From: Ampelocalamus luodianensis
Lineage: Eukaryota > Streptophyta > Magnoliopsida > Poales > Poaceae
DNA: 64,000 nucleotides
NCBI GenBank assembly: GCA_036346255.1
Contig: CM070620.1
Coordinates: 13,442,671 to 13,506,670, forward strand
Direction of reading: 5' to 3'
In this document: piece after piece, positions 13,140 to 24,398 of the stretch
How positions within the stretch are numbered: the first letter of the stretch is position 1
How the letters are laid out: each line of letters starts with the position of its first letter
Notes under the pieces: model-generated
What the model saw: the letters and a program-made list of their open reading frames with translations, nothing else
Database searches by the model: none
What the model was told of the DNA's origin: nothing
Made by a program: the position numbers and the translations under genes

Positions 13140-13983
13140 CTCATCTTTACTTCATTGGTCTTCATCGTGACAAACACTTCTCGATTTTCTAGTTTAGTAA
13201 AGAGCCTTGTCGTAATGAAGTGTTCATCACTTCCTTCTACTACCCCAGTGTGAATAGCTATATCCATAACATCCACTATGAATGGACCACTCTGAACAGA
13301 GCTTTTTGGCATAATGTCCACCATGCGCTTGAAATCCCTAGCAATGAGATTTTTCTTGTTCTTCATTGGGATATGATTAATATTGTTAGCCCTACGCTTC
13401 GCAATGACCTTCGGTTTCGTGCAGACGACCTCATTGTTCTCCGCATCAGCGGCAGCGTCTTCCTCGCCGTCCTCCGAACAATCAATGTCCACAATGGTTT
13501 GGTCTTCTTGTGTAGGCTCACCCGGGATGGCTAAAGTGTTACCCGTGACATGAGCCTTGTTAAGCATACGATCCATATCATCTAGGTTCTCAGGTGGTCC
13601 ATTACGAAAATGTTTAGGATGTTGCTGAAAATAAAAAAAATGATTGAAGTTAGCATAAATTAACATATGAGATCATACACATTAATAATAGACGTTTCTA
13701 CAATGACTACCTTGTGCTCCTTCCACCAAGCATCAGATGCAGATATAGTTCCTTTTTTATGATCCCAACCTAGCCCAGTTATTTTTTTTGTTTCAAATCG
13801 TTCCATAAGTTGTATTCTTTCTTCAATGCTTCCCAATGGTTTTTTTAGTTGTTTTTTGTCGTGCTTTTTTCCTGTCCTTTCAAAGAACTTCTTCTGGAGG
13901 TTCTTGTAACCCGTGGTGTTCAAACATCCCAATGGTCTATTACCAGCACCAACTTCCTCAGCACAGATCTGACAAAATGCCAT
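13103..13983 (-). CDS. Harbinger ORF1-type Myb/SANT-like DNA-binding protein (two exons)
   Basis: The likely structure is complement of 13711-13983 joined to 13103-13624. The donor AAG/GTAGTC and acceptor TTTTCAG/CAACAT are in phase, and the intron is 86 nt. The N-terminal part shows the plant Myb/SANT-like pattern: ICAEEVGAGNRPLG, a KNLQKKFFERTGKKHDKKQL block, then TGLGWDHKKGTISASDAWW. The C-terminal exon is rich in acidic residues and Lys/Arg. In PIF/Harbinger elements such a protein acts with the DDE transposase on the element ends. The C-terminus has probably been altered by the internal deletion, because the transposase remnant overlaps its end. The gene is unlikely to have a host role. 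Confidence 0.65.
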
Positions 13984-15857
13984 GTTGCCTAATGTATCCC
14001 AATTTGCCTTGTTGATAGCAACTAGTTACATCTATACAATTTACATGATGATTTATAATTTTTTAGGACATAATATAATGATATGCGAAACTAACATTTT
14101 AGCTTGCAAAAACTAGTAAAACTAAACCTAGAACAATGCCAATCAGGTGGTGCAGCATAATAATTTATAAATGCGAATATACAACAATATACAGCAGAAA
14201 AAAACCCAACCATGATTATAGCTTAATAATGCTCTAGTGAGCATTGCTACTGATGCTCCAGTATGCTCCTGCTGGAGCAAGTATATTGGTGCATGTTAGC
14301 TTAATGTACAACAAGAACAAGTATGCTCCTATTGGAGCATGCTATATTGCCGCTGTTTGTGGTCGGCTAGTAGCTATGGATGTTATGAAAATTCATATAG
14401 AAAATTCTCATTCTGAATAACAGTTTGTTATGAACAACTTTGATGATCATGTGTCCACTGTTCCAAAATAAAATAATTCTGAAATAACTTTCAAGTTGAC
14501 GGATCATGAGATATCAGATGTGCAACATTTCAACTCAAAACTTGTTGAATATTAGGAGAATAATAAAATAACAAATTTCACTGAATAGTGACTCCTATAT
14601 TTCTTCATTTTCCTTTTATTTTTGGATTTAGCTCCACATGCCTTACAACTGCTGTAATTGAAGGTTCTGAACTTTCCATTGTTATGTCTAACAGTTTTCT
14701 GATTTTCTTTTCTTTTGTTTGGCTGAATTAGAGATGTGGATGCCTCAAGTTTGTTCTTTACAAACTTGAGTGAGATACATGATTTCTTATTTTGTGTAAA
14801 ATTTCATGTGTTGAATAACTGATGCTTGTTACTTTTCAACTAAAACTGGATACTGGTACACAATTGCTAATGCAGAACAAACATTTGTGCCAAAGAAGCT
14901 CCCTTTTCTGTATGAGAATAAAATACAAGCTATGGATAAGTGAGAATAAATGAGGCAAAAATCAGTTCTACATATGATGCCAGGAATTAAATTCCTTTTC
15001 AGTAACAAACATGAAAAATCACTTATGCACTTCCCATGATCTCAGATGCAATGTAACAAGATAGAGAGGAAAATAAAAGAGAAGAAACCGCGGACGCTAC
15101 AACACGGATATATTTCCACCTCAACAAAGTTGTCGTCGTTGCAGGGGAGGTGACGTCGGGCAGGGGAGCAGACGTCGGTGCAGGGGAGGCGACGGCGTCG
15201 GGGTAGGGGAGGCGACGTCGATGGGGGGAGGGGAGGGAAGGGAAGGCGGCGGCGTTGGGGGGAGGGGAGACAGGGGTGTTGGGGACAGTAGGGAGGAGAT
15301 GTGTTGGGTGTGGGAGACGAAGGGGAGGGGAAAAGAACGGGTGGAGAGGAAAAAAATAAAAGGGTTTGCACTTATATACTAATGACATTTTGAGGGTAAT
15401 TTCAACGAAGTTCAGTGGCAAAGAGATATTTCATTCCGCAAAAGCAAAAAAAAAACACATCTATCATGGCTTATGACTTTTAGGCTTAAAATAGCTTAAG
15501 TTTTTTATAAGTTAGATGAAAAAGCTACCCCTTTATTTAGGGTTAGGCTTTTTTGCTTTTAAGCTAAAGAAAAAGCCTAAACAAACATGCCATCTAAGGG
15601 GTGGCAGTTGTCCATGCTAGAAGGCGCTTCAACGGTTAATGAATTGCGCACATTGATGGCAGTTATTGTCAGAGATATTACTTCCCACGTTCGTTTTGCG
15701 GTTATGTCAGAGCTAGAGATCAATATGTGTAGTTATATCAGAGAAAAACGACACATATTTACTACTGCCTATAATTAAACACAGTGTATAAGGTTCTTAG
15801 TCGATTGAGTCCACATGTCTATGATCCTTATCGATTATAGGGTGGTCGTGATTGATC

Positions 15858-15990
15858 TGGTCATAGTAAAACTTACAACTATAAGGTGATCGTAGTAAAA
15901 CTTACGATCAATAGGTGATCGTAGAAGATTTTACGATCATATATGGTGGTCAAAGAATAACTTACAACCACTAAATAGTTGTAATATTCC
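15858..15990. repeat. Array of short hairpin units in the LTR of Tat element A
   Basis: Units of 29-31 bp repeat in tandem (starts at about 15885, 15914 and 15945). Each is a small inverted repeat of the form GATCGTA...TTACGATC. The sequences of the arms drift between units while the pairing is kept. The remnant at 5514-5580 carries two such units. Confidence 0.65.
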
Positions 15991-16100
15991 TCATCATTAG
16001 TGATGAGGGATACATCTGAAGGTTGTGTGAAGACATTATTATTATAACGAATATTACAGATAAATAGTTTATTTAATTGAGGCTTATTATATTCTCACCA

Positions 16101-16666
16101 CACTTTTTACACACACAGAAGTGCGCTTTAGTAAGAATTTTGTGAGATTGTCGATTTATCTCCGACCTTCATCTATTTAGTGTATGCTAAAGGGAGACAC
16201 GTGTGTGTGCGCGCCTTTTACTTGTAATCGTGAAAAAAATTGTTTACCTAAAATAAGTGATGTAAGACAACATGCGAGAACACCACCATACCATATAAAG
16301 GTGAACAAGATATTTGTTTAATATCAGCCGAAAAAAAGATAATTTATACTGACAGTAGTACAAATCTCTATCGTTCTATCAATCGCATCTACTACAGTAC
16401 TCGCACAACTTTTCAGTTAACAGCAAATGTATGTGAACTGAAAAAAGAACATGCATTTGTTTACAAAGTCTCTTATATTTGATATGCTAAAAACAAACTA
16501 ACTCCAAAGTCCAATTGCAATCACTCTTGATTGAAAATTGAAATGCTTCGCAAAAGAAATTGGAGTAGTAAAACACAGTAGTCCCTCGGAAAAGAAAACA
16601 CTTCTCCCACAGGGAGAAGGTAACGAAGACGCACACCTTCCTCCCTATCTCGCTAGGGTTCCCGCG
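16101..16666 (+). promoter_or_regulatory. Upstream region and 5' leader of the RING-H2 gene
   Basis: This 566-bp gap lies between the end of the Tat LTR and the RING-H2 start codon. A TATA-like CATATAAAGG is at about 16293-16302. GC content rises sharply near 16610, as usual for the 5' end of grass genes. The plus-strand frame is open from 16538 to the ATG without a second convincing start; ATG 16667 fits the leader better (context CCCGCGATGGCG). The transcription start cannot be fixed. Confidence 0.4.
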
Positions 16667-19600
16667 ATGGCGACGCCAGGATCCCCGAGCCCCCGCGGCG
16701 ACGCGCTCCTGGACTCGGCGCCGCTCCTCGGCGGCGGTGGGCGGCGTCGCGGGGGCGCGCTGCGCCGGCCGTCGCTCCGTGGGGCGGCGCGGCTGCTGCG
16801 GCGGGGCGGGCGCCGGGCGATGCGGGAGCCGTCGCTTCTGGTGCGGGAGGCGGCGGCGGAGCAGCTGGAGGAGCGGCAGGCCGACTGGGCCTACTCCCGC
16901 CCTGTAGTGGCGCTCGACCTCCTCTGGAACCTCGCCTTCATACTCGTCGCCGCCGTCGTGCTCGTCCTCAGCCGCGACGAGAACCCGTCCATGCTGCTTC
17001 GTCTCTGGATCGCCGGGTACGCCGTCCAGTGCGTCGTGCACATGGTCTGCGTCGCCATCGAGTATCGTATGCGCCACGGCCAGCACGGCACGGTCCCCAT
17101 GCCCGCCGACGAGGAGAGGGGCAGTGATGGATCGTCCTTGTCTAGCGACGAGGACGCCGGTGAACGCGGTCCCCGTGGCCGCAGCAGCGACTGCGTCAGG
17201 TAATATGAACTATAAAGGATTGATGAGATTTTTTTTGTGAATACCATTCGTATCCTTTAGTTTTGCGTATTTGTTTAGCTGTCTTAGTAATCGGAGTAAG
17301 TTTGTAGTGATAATTTAGGTACTCTGCCCTCTGATCCCTGTAAATTTTCCCAACGAGTTCAAGACTAGTATATGTCCCATTGTTCCTAATATTTGCACGA
17401 GATGTTGCTTGTGGGTGTTATTTTATTCTGATTGGAACAGGGAGGATTATATAAGAGTCTTAATCAAGGTAGAATTGACTGTTTGGCTTGCATGTAAACT
17501 CAATAAAGGTGTTATATACTTATTTGTTTGTTATTTGGTTCAAACTGATTATTTGAAGTGTCTTCTTTCCTGATTGTATTTTTGTTCGTGCTGTCTACTG
17601 CTGCAGTATTGCAAAACATCTGGAGTCTGCTAATACAATGTTCTCCTTCATATGGTGGATAATTGGATTTTACTGGGTATCTGCTGGTGGACAACCTCTT
17701 ACCCGTGATGCACCTCAACTCTACTGGTATGCATAATTTTTTTAATATATGCTTGGAACTTTCTGTATGGGTCATCATTTTATTTGTTTGTCATTATGAA
17801 CATATTTCTTTGTAACTTCCTCTGCAGGCTATGCATCATCTTTCTGGCATTTGATGTTTTCTTTGTCGTCTTTTGTGTTGCTTTGGCTTGCATCATTGGT
17901 ATTGCTGTTTGTTGCTGCCTCCCTTGTATCATAGCAATTTTATATGCAGTGTCGGATCAGGTATGGTTTCTCAAATGAGTGATACAGATTGCCATGAACT
18001 AATAATATATCTGGTGAAAATGATCGCTAGTTTCACTAGATCTAATTCTTCTTGTGTTATCTTATGCTGTTGATTTTTGTATGACTCAACATCAGTATAC
18101 AGATAATACTGAAACTGTTCTAAAAATGAAAAATCAACTAGTCAGGCCTTGTTATTGTCCGTATAGAAGGAACAGGTGCCCCAGCATTTCAATTGTTGCT
18201 AAGTGAGCAAATTAGAAGTTTGAGCTAAATAAATGGTCCGGTATTGATAACTGACCTATTACCTCTTACTCAGCCGGTTTACAAGTTTCAGCTGTTGTCA
18301 AATTGTTAAAAATCAGATATCTCATATTGCGAAACTGAAATATTGAGTGGTTTCTCATGTTGTGTTGGCAAATGTCTCATGAAAATTTTCAAATTGAAAT
18401 ATTCAATTATTTCTGTTGCTATTGTCGAACTGTTGCCCACTTTAAATGATTATATCCAATGGCAAGTGGGAGTGAATATATATGCCACCTGTCTCAGCTG
18501 ATCCTGGATTACATGGGTACTTCCCCAATACGTAGTGTCTTTGTGGTCTTGTATTGATTTTTTTTAATCGCAGACTGATAGTTCAGTTTCTTAGCTTCTC
18601 TTAATAATTTTATGTGTGCATTATATTTGTACAATCTGCTTGAACATAGCTTATAGCATAAACTTTTCAATGAGTAGACGAATGATAATCTTTTTGACCA
18701 TCTGATTTATATCAGGAGGGTGCATCTGAAGATGACATTCGCCAAATTCCAAGGTACAAATTTCAGAGGATGGATGAGCCTGAAAAGCAATCTGTCAGCG
18801 TGACTGGATCTTCTGGTGGAATAATGATAGAATGTGGCACCAACCAACCGATTGAGAAAGTACTTGCTGCTGAAGACGCGGTAAATTCTCACTTTTGTCC
18901 TTGATTCGTAGAATTTTTTGTCAAACACATTGCCTGCTTATATAAACAATTTCAGGAACCTACTCTATTAGACCGATTTAGTCAATATTGATTCTTCCTG
19001 ATTTGATATTTTTACTTTTTGTATGGAATTAGGCAGCTACCTCTGTTTGGTGTATCACAGTTTTTTATGGTTGCAGCAAGCTTAGCTGCTAAACTACCAA
19101 AGATTTCCCTGTAGCAAGGTTCCAAAAACCAGTGCCGGTTAAACTGGAAAGAAAAAAAAAACTAGGTGATTGCTAACTCAATTGAAACACAAATTTGAAT
19201 TGAAAAAGGGGGAAATATTTTCTGCCGGTTAATTCATGCTTTCCGCACAATTACCACAGGGAAATGTAAATGCAAAATTTCAAATTTAAATTAAATGAAA
19301 ACTGATGTTTTACTAAATCCCGGTCCCTACCAGGATTTAGAGGAACCGCCTGTATCCAGAGGGAGACGCATTTCAAATCCTGTCCTGTAGTGTTGCGAGT
19401 CCACTTATTTGAAGTGTGGAACTCACTTGATTGGCATTAACAGAGTATCATAGCCTAAATTGGATAGCATATGTTAGATGTGTATTCTTACTTGTGTATT
19501 TTCTCTGTTGTATAAGGGGTTATCTGCATATATGTCATACCTATACTTGTATATATATTGATCCATTGGCCTCGTGATGAATACAAACACTATTCATAAC

Positions 19601-22600
19601 ATGGTATCAGAGCAAACCTAGGATTTGTTTTTCGTCAAGTCGCTGCTGGTTTATCTTCCTGCCGCTGTGTGGTTTTCTCCACCGTGCTGCTCTTCGTCCG
19701 TCACAGACCACTGCCTTCCATCCATCGCGTTGACTGTCGCCGTGGCCAAAGAGCGAGTTGAGGACGACGACCCACGACGCGACGACCACCGAGGCGGAGA
19801 AAATGTGCAGGCGCCGCCTCCTCCCATCGCTTGCCCGTGGGTTCGCCTCCCGCCTCGTCGCTTGCCGGTGTCGTCGTCTTCCATCTAGGCTACTGCCGTC
19901 TCGGGCCGCCCGAATCTACGCGCCTTGTAGCTTCTTCGCCCGGCGTTGCCTCGATCGGTGCCGTCTTGATTTGCCAGCGCCGCCTCGATCCGGAGTGAGA
20001 CCGCCTCCTTTTCCACCGTGAGGCAGCCTCCCGATCCGGAGTCGCATGTTCTTCGGGCGCTGTTTCTGTTCCTCGTTGCCCGATGATCTTTGATGATCTC
20101 AATTATCGGGACTGGTTTCAGCACATGCGTGTCCACATGCGTGGTCAACGTCTTTGGGATTTTCTCACCGACGAGCTGCCTTGTCCGCCTCGACCTGTTC
20201 CACCCATTGAGCTCGTGTTCCCAAAGGATGCTTCTGAAGACACTCGTAAAGAGGCATCTGATGTTTTTTAGGATGCCATGGAGACTTTTCAAACTCAGTA
20301 TGCTGCCTACACGATATGGATTGATGAGGATGCCTGTGCCTCTGCTATTCTCGTTGCTAGCATGGAAGTGCATCTCACTGGGGATGTGGTTGGCTTGGGT
20401 TCAGCACAGTTGATGTGGGCGCATCTGCGCAACCGCTACGAGTCGTCCTTTGATTCCTTGTATCTTGCTGTTTTGCGTCAGGAGCAGTCATTGCAGCAGG
20501 GAGATGCCACTGTAGACGAGTTCTATGCCCAGTTGTCTGCGGTATGCGTCAAATTGACTCTTTGGGACCGGATGTTTGCCACACTTGTTAGTGCTGTCAG
20601 CGTCAGTAGTCTCATCTGGAGCTTCGTCGCATCTACAACTTGACACATCTCTGGGCTGAGTATGAGCAGACTCGTGCTCAGTTGCTAGCGTGCCACCCTC
20701 GTGTGACTCTGTTGGAGGCCCTTGCATCTGTTCGTGCTGCGGAGATTCGCCTTTGTGCTGCGGGTCTGCTGCTGTCACCGTCATTTCCTTCAATTCTGAC
20801 AGCTCCTCTAGCTTCTACACCCGCTACGTCTCCGGCTACTCCTTCACCAGTGGTGCTTTCACTAGTGACAGCTGTTGTTGGTAAGGGACTCCACTGCACT
20901 TATTGCAACAAGGATGGACATGTGGAACAGTTTTGCTACAGGAAGAAGGATTTACATCATGGTGGTTGTCCTCCAAAGGGCACTGAAAGTTCCTCCTCTT
21001 AGAGGAGCTCTGGTGCTTCTGATACTCAGGAGCTTCTTACATTGCTGTGTCGCATTGCTGCTTTTGCACCGTCCAATTCTGCTGGTTTTGCTGCACAGTC
21101 TTCTAGTGAGAGACCACCTTCTACTTCTTTCACGGTTGTATCACCTTGGATTCTTAATTCTGGTGCTTCTTTTCATATGACATCTGATTCCACCAGTCTC
21201 ACTTCCGTAAGTCCTTTAGCTGCTCCTATCACTGTTCAGACAGCATATGGTACCTCTCTGTCGCAAGACGAGGTACTATTTCGAATTCCTCTTTTCATGT
21301 TCCTGCTGTTTCTCATGTTCCTAAACTAACCATGCAGTTCATCTCTGCCAATCAGCTCACTGATAATGGTTATCGTGTTATTCTTGATTCTGATTCTTGT
21401 TGTGTTCAGGATCGACGCACAAGGACTCTGGTTGGTACTGGCCCTCAACGCCCAAAACGGTGTGGTTGAACAAAAGTATCGTCATCTTCTTGAGACAATC
21501 CGTGCTCTTATGTTTGCTTCTGCTGTTCCACTACACTTCTGGGCTAAGGCTGTTTCTATTGCCACTTTCCTTATCAATATTCAGCCTTCTTCTGCTCTTC
21601 AGGGAGGGATCTTAGTTGAGTGTCTCTGTGGCAAGACTCCTGATTATTTTGGTCTTCGCCTCTTTGAGTGTGTGCTATGTTCTTGCACCTCGTGAGCGCA
21701 CCAAGCTAACCACTCAGTCCATCGAGTGTGTTTTTCTGGGCTATAGCGTTGAGCATAAGGGATATTGTTGTTGGGATCTTGTTGGTCGACGGATGCGGAT
21801 TTCTCGGTACGTCACTTTTAACGAGTCTCGTCCTTTCTACCCTCGTACTTCTCCTTCCATCACTCTAGCATTTCTCGTCGAGCCACTTTCTTTCCTGATT
21901 TTTCCTGCCAACCCCATAGTCACCACACCAACACTACAGCCTTTGGCATCTCCTGTGCCTTCTTACCCGTTGGCATCTCCTTCACCGTCGGCGACTCCGC
22001 CACCGATACCCTCGCTACAGGTTCCTTCCGGTCTTGTTCCTTCTTATCTTCTCTACTACACTCGTTGTTCGCGAGTTGGGGATTATTCTGATGCGCCATC
22101 TTCTTCGGCCTCTCCTCGATATTCTCTTAGTGATCGACAGTCTATTCGGCCTTCTGAGCGCTTTGGTTTTGCTGTTCCTGCTCTTGCCAAACCCACCTCT
22201 TATCGTGATGTCGTTGTTCATCAGGGGTGGCAGCATGCGATGGCAGAGGAGATTGCTGTCCTTGAGCGTACTGGCATGTGGGATCTTGTCCCTCTTCCCA
22301 CACGTGTTACTCCTATCACGTGTAAGTGGGTCTACAAAGTTAAGACCCGCTCTGATGGTTTTCTTGAACGCTACAAGGTTCGTCTCGTGGCACGTGGGTT
22401 TCAGCAGGAGCATGGTCGTGATTATGATGAGACTTTTGCTTCTGTTGCTCACATGATCACTGTTTGCACTTCTTTCTGTGGCGTCTGTTCGGGCATAGTC
22501 CATCTCTCAGCTTGATGTCAAGAATGCTTTTCTCAATGGTGAGTTGCGTGAGGAGGTTTATATGCAGCCACCGCTGGGGTATTATGTTCTTGAGGGTATG

Positions 22601-24398
22601 GTTTGTCGTCTTTGCCGATTTTTTTTATGGCCTCAAGCAAGCTCCTCGTGTCTGGTTTGATCGTTTCTCTTCTGTTGTCACTGTGGTTGGTTTTTCTGCT
22701 AGTGCGCATGATCCTGCTCTTTTTATTCACACTTCGCCTCGCGGTCAGACGCTTCTTTTATATGTTGATAATATGATCATTACTGGAGATGATTCTTAGT
22801 ACATCACTTTGTCAAGGAGCATCTTAGTAAGCAGTTTCTCATGTCTGATCTGGGTCCTCTTCGCTACTTTTTTGGGGTTAAGGTTATTTTTACGCCTGAG
22901 GGCTTCTATCTGTCCCAAGAAAAGTATATCTAGGATCTTCTTGATCGTGCTTCTCTTACTGATCAGCACACTGCTGAGACTCCCATGGAGCTTAATGTTC
23001 ATCTTCGACCCACTGATGGTGAGCCTTTTACTGATCCTACTCGCTATCGTCACCTTGTTGGGAGTCTTGTTTATCTGGGTGTCACTCGCCCTGACATTTC
23101 GTACCCTATACATATCTTGAGTCAGTTTGTTTTTGCTCCCACTCAGCTCCACTATAGTCATTTTCTTCGTGTTCTACGATATCTTTGTGGAACCATCACT
23201 CTTTTTCTCTCGCTCCAGCTGTTTACAGCTTCAGACATATTCTGATGCTACCTGGGCACAGTGATCACTTTGATCACCGGTTTTTCTCTACCTATTGTGT
23301 TTTTCTTGGTGGTTCTCTCATTGCTTGAAGACTACGAAGCAGACAACAGTTTCTCGTTCGAGTGCTGAGGCTGAGTTGCGAGCTATGGCTTTGTTGACTG
23401 CGGAGGTTACTTAGCTACGGTGGTTACTCGAGAATTTTGGTGTTTCTGTTTCTTCACCAACTCCTCTTTTGTCTGACAGTATAGGTGCTATTAGTATTGC
23501 TAAAGATCCGGTGAAGTATGAGCTTACAAAGCATATTGGTGTTGATGCTTCCTACATGCGGACACAGGTGTAGGACCAGATTGTTGCTCTTCAGTATGTG
23601 CTTTCAGAGTTTCAGTTGGCAAACTTCTTCACAAAGGCATAGACCAGAGCCCAGCACAGCTTCTATCTCTCCAAACTATATGTTGTTGATCCAATATAAG
23701 TTTGAGGGGAGGTGATAGATGTGTATTCTTTTCTGTGTATTTTCCCTGTTGTATAAGGGGTTATATGCATATATGTCATACCTATACTTGTATATATATT
23801 GACCCATTGGCCTCGTGATGAATACAAGCACTATTCATAACAGCATAAACTCATGAATGTGTGCTTGTTGTTACTCAACTCACATTTTGACCACATATGC
23901 TGGTAGTAGTTTTTATAGTGGTTATGTTTGGGCAAATAAAGGGGCATGGACCGCATGGTATAAAAACTTCGTTTTTACCCTCAAAATTACTTTGCACCGA
24001 ACCATTCGTTTGTTTGAACTGGTGAAAGGACTAATGATTTATGTTTCTCTAATTTCTGTCTTGCATCATAGAACATTGTTTTTGCTCATTCCTTCTATAT
24101 ATTCCAATTTCCAAGCCCCTTGGTCGTGTTTCAGCTAAGTGCTTAACCATTCATTGCTTTTGTTGCTCTATCTGCCCATTTTTGTTGCTGAACGAATTCA
24201 TTACCCACTTGGTCGATGCAGGAGTGTTGTATTTGCCTCTCAGCGTATGATGACGGTGCAGAGCTGCGTGAACTCCCTTGTGGCCACCATTTCCACTGTG
24301 TCTGCATTGATAAGTGGTTGCACATCAATGCGACTTGCCCACTATGCAAGTTCAACGTTCGAAAAAACAGCAGCAGCAGTGGTAGTGAAGAAGTATAA
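16667..24398 (+). CDS. Membrane RING-H2 finger E3 ubiquitin ligase (five exons)
   Basis: Exons 16667-17199, 17607-17726, 17828-17960, 18716-18880 and 24222-24398 have GT/AG borders in phase and give 375 residues with TAA at 24396-24398. The N-terminus is Arg/Gly-rich. Hydrophobic segments lie near residues 81-102, 111-131, 190-206 and 219-259, so it is an integral membrane protein. A RING-H2 finger starts at residue 319: C-x2-C, then CGHHFH, C, and CPLC, with spacing C-x2-C-x14-C-x-H-x2-H-x2-C-x10-C-x2-C, all ligands present. The layout matches the plant family of Arabidopsis At1g12760/At4g11680-type ligases, which pass ubiquitin from an E2 to unknown targets. Intron 4 (5341 bp) holds a copia insertion in the same orientation. 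The coding sequence looks intact; an effect on splicing or transcript ends is possible. Confidence 0.92.
19472..19601 (+). repeat. 5' LTR of the copia element
   Basis: 130 bp, TGTTAGATGTG to ATTCATAACA, followed immediately by the tRNA-Met primer-binding site. Confidence 0.95.
19602..19613 (+). other. Primer-binding site (initiator tRNA-Met)
   Basis: TGGTATCAGAGC, directly after the 5' LTR; complementary to the 3' end of plant initiator tRNA-Met, the usual copia primer. Confidence 0.9.
20083..23696 (+). pseudogene. Degenerate copia gag-pol
   Basis: Gag (UBN2-type) spans about 20083-20880 with a stop at 20268-20270. A CCHC knuckle CTYCNKDGHVEQFC is near 20897-20938. The protease site at about 21145-21183 reads WILNSGASFHMT, with Asn in place of the catalytic Asp. 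Between about 21300 and 21450 the HHCC finger and most of the integrase core are missing; only the late part remains (about 21440-21700). RT begins near 22200 (AMAEEIAVLERTGMWDLV, then CKWVYKVKTRSDG); the catalytic box near 22755 reads YVDNMIITGDD, again Asp to Asn. RNase H spans about 23330-23590 (SSAEAELRAMA, then KHIGVDASYMRTQV). Several shifts and stops make it inactive. Confidence 0.92.
23713..23842 (+). repeat. 3' LTR of the copia element
   Basis: 130 bp, TGATAGATGTG to ATTCATAACA. Same length as the 5' LTR, with a few substitutions. Preceded by the polypurine tract at 23701-23712. Confidence 0.95.

Larger units (their letters stand above)
12206..15591 (-). mobile_element. PIF/Harbinger DNA transposon, internally deleted
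   Basis: The termini are imperfect inverted repeats: GGCCCTGTTTGTTGGCTTAGG at the left, and the reverse complement of the right end, GGCATGTTTGTTTAGGC. Both subterminal regions are rich in AGCTTAAAGC/TAAGC words. Inside, on the minus strand, are a Myb/SANT-like ORF1 (13983-13103) and the C-terminus of a Harbinger-type DDE transposase (13139-12801). Most of the transposase is missing, so the element is non-autonomous. The flanks read ATA and ATC, so a clean TTA-type duplication is not visible. About 1.1 kb (13984-15100) has no gene; 15100-15340 is a strongly purine-rich, GC-rich stretch that probably precedes ORF1. Confidence 0.8.
5514..16100 (-). mobile_element. Deleted Tat-lineage Ty3/gypsy retrotransposon A (minus orientation)
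   Basis: In element order (right to left): 5' LTR (16100 to 11952, interrupted by the Harbinger element at 12206-15591), primer-binding region next to 11951, gag from 11877, protease, reverse transcriptase, then a junction near 8003-8138 where RNase H and integrase are missing, an antisense ORF on the plus strand (5942-8001), a polypurine tract (C-rich on the plus strand, about 5698-5715) and a 3' LTR remnant (5514-5693). This matches the layout of the full-length copy at 38824-50530, but its LTR sequence belongs to a different subfamily. The 3' LTR was cut by the CACTA terminus, so no target duplication can be checked. Confidence 0.85.
11952..16100 (-). repeat. 5' LTR of Tat element A, split by a Harbinger insertion
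   Basis: The LTR consists of 11952-12205 plus 15592-16100, about 763 bp after removing the inserted element. The element-side end is TGTCGATG at 11952, next to the primer-binding region (minus-strand TTGGCATCGTCCATGG). The outer end is CTCACCA at 16100. The inner half includes the word ACAGGTTCGGGCC (12039-12051). This LTR ends 566 bp upstream of the start codon of the RING-H2 gene, so it may contribute to that gene's regulation. Confidence 0.8.
19472..23842 (+). mobile_element. Complete Ty1/copia retrotransposon in intron 4 of the RING-H2 gene
   Basis: Two 130-bp LTRs (19472-19601 and 23713-23842) begin TGTTAG/TGATAG and end CATAACA, with a perfect target duplication GCATA at 19467-19471 and 23843-23847. 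The primer-binding site TGGTATCAGAGC (19602-19613) fits initiator tRNA-Met, and a polypurine tract TTTGAGGGGAGG (23701-23712) precedes the 3' LTR. Coding order is gag, protease, integrase remnant, RT, RNase H (copia). All frames are broken, and the integrase is mostly deleted. The element lies in the same sense as the host gene. The LTRs differ at only about ten positions by eye, so it is not very old. Confidence 0.96.

Noticed and set aside
15023..15421. Pro/Ser-rich minus-strand open frame
   Set aside because: Purine-rich low-complexity DNA inside the Harbinger element; no domain.
16487..17086. Long minus-strand open frame opposite exon 1 of the RING-H2 gene
   Set aside because: A shadow of the GC-rich exon; the plus frame has splice sites and family similarity, the minus frame has none.
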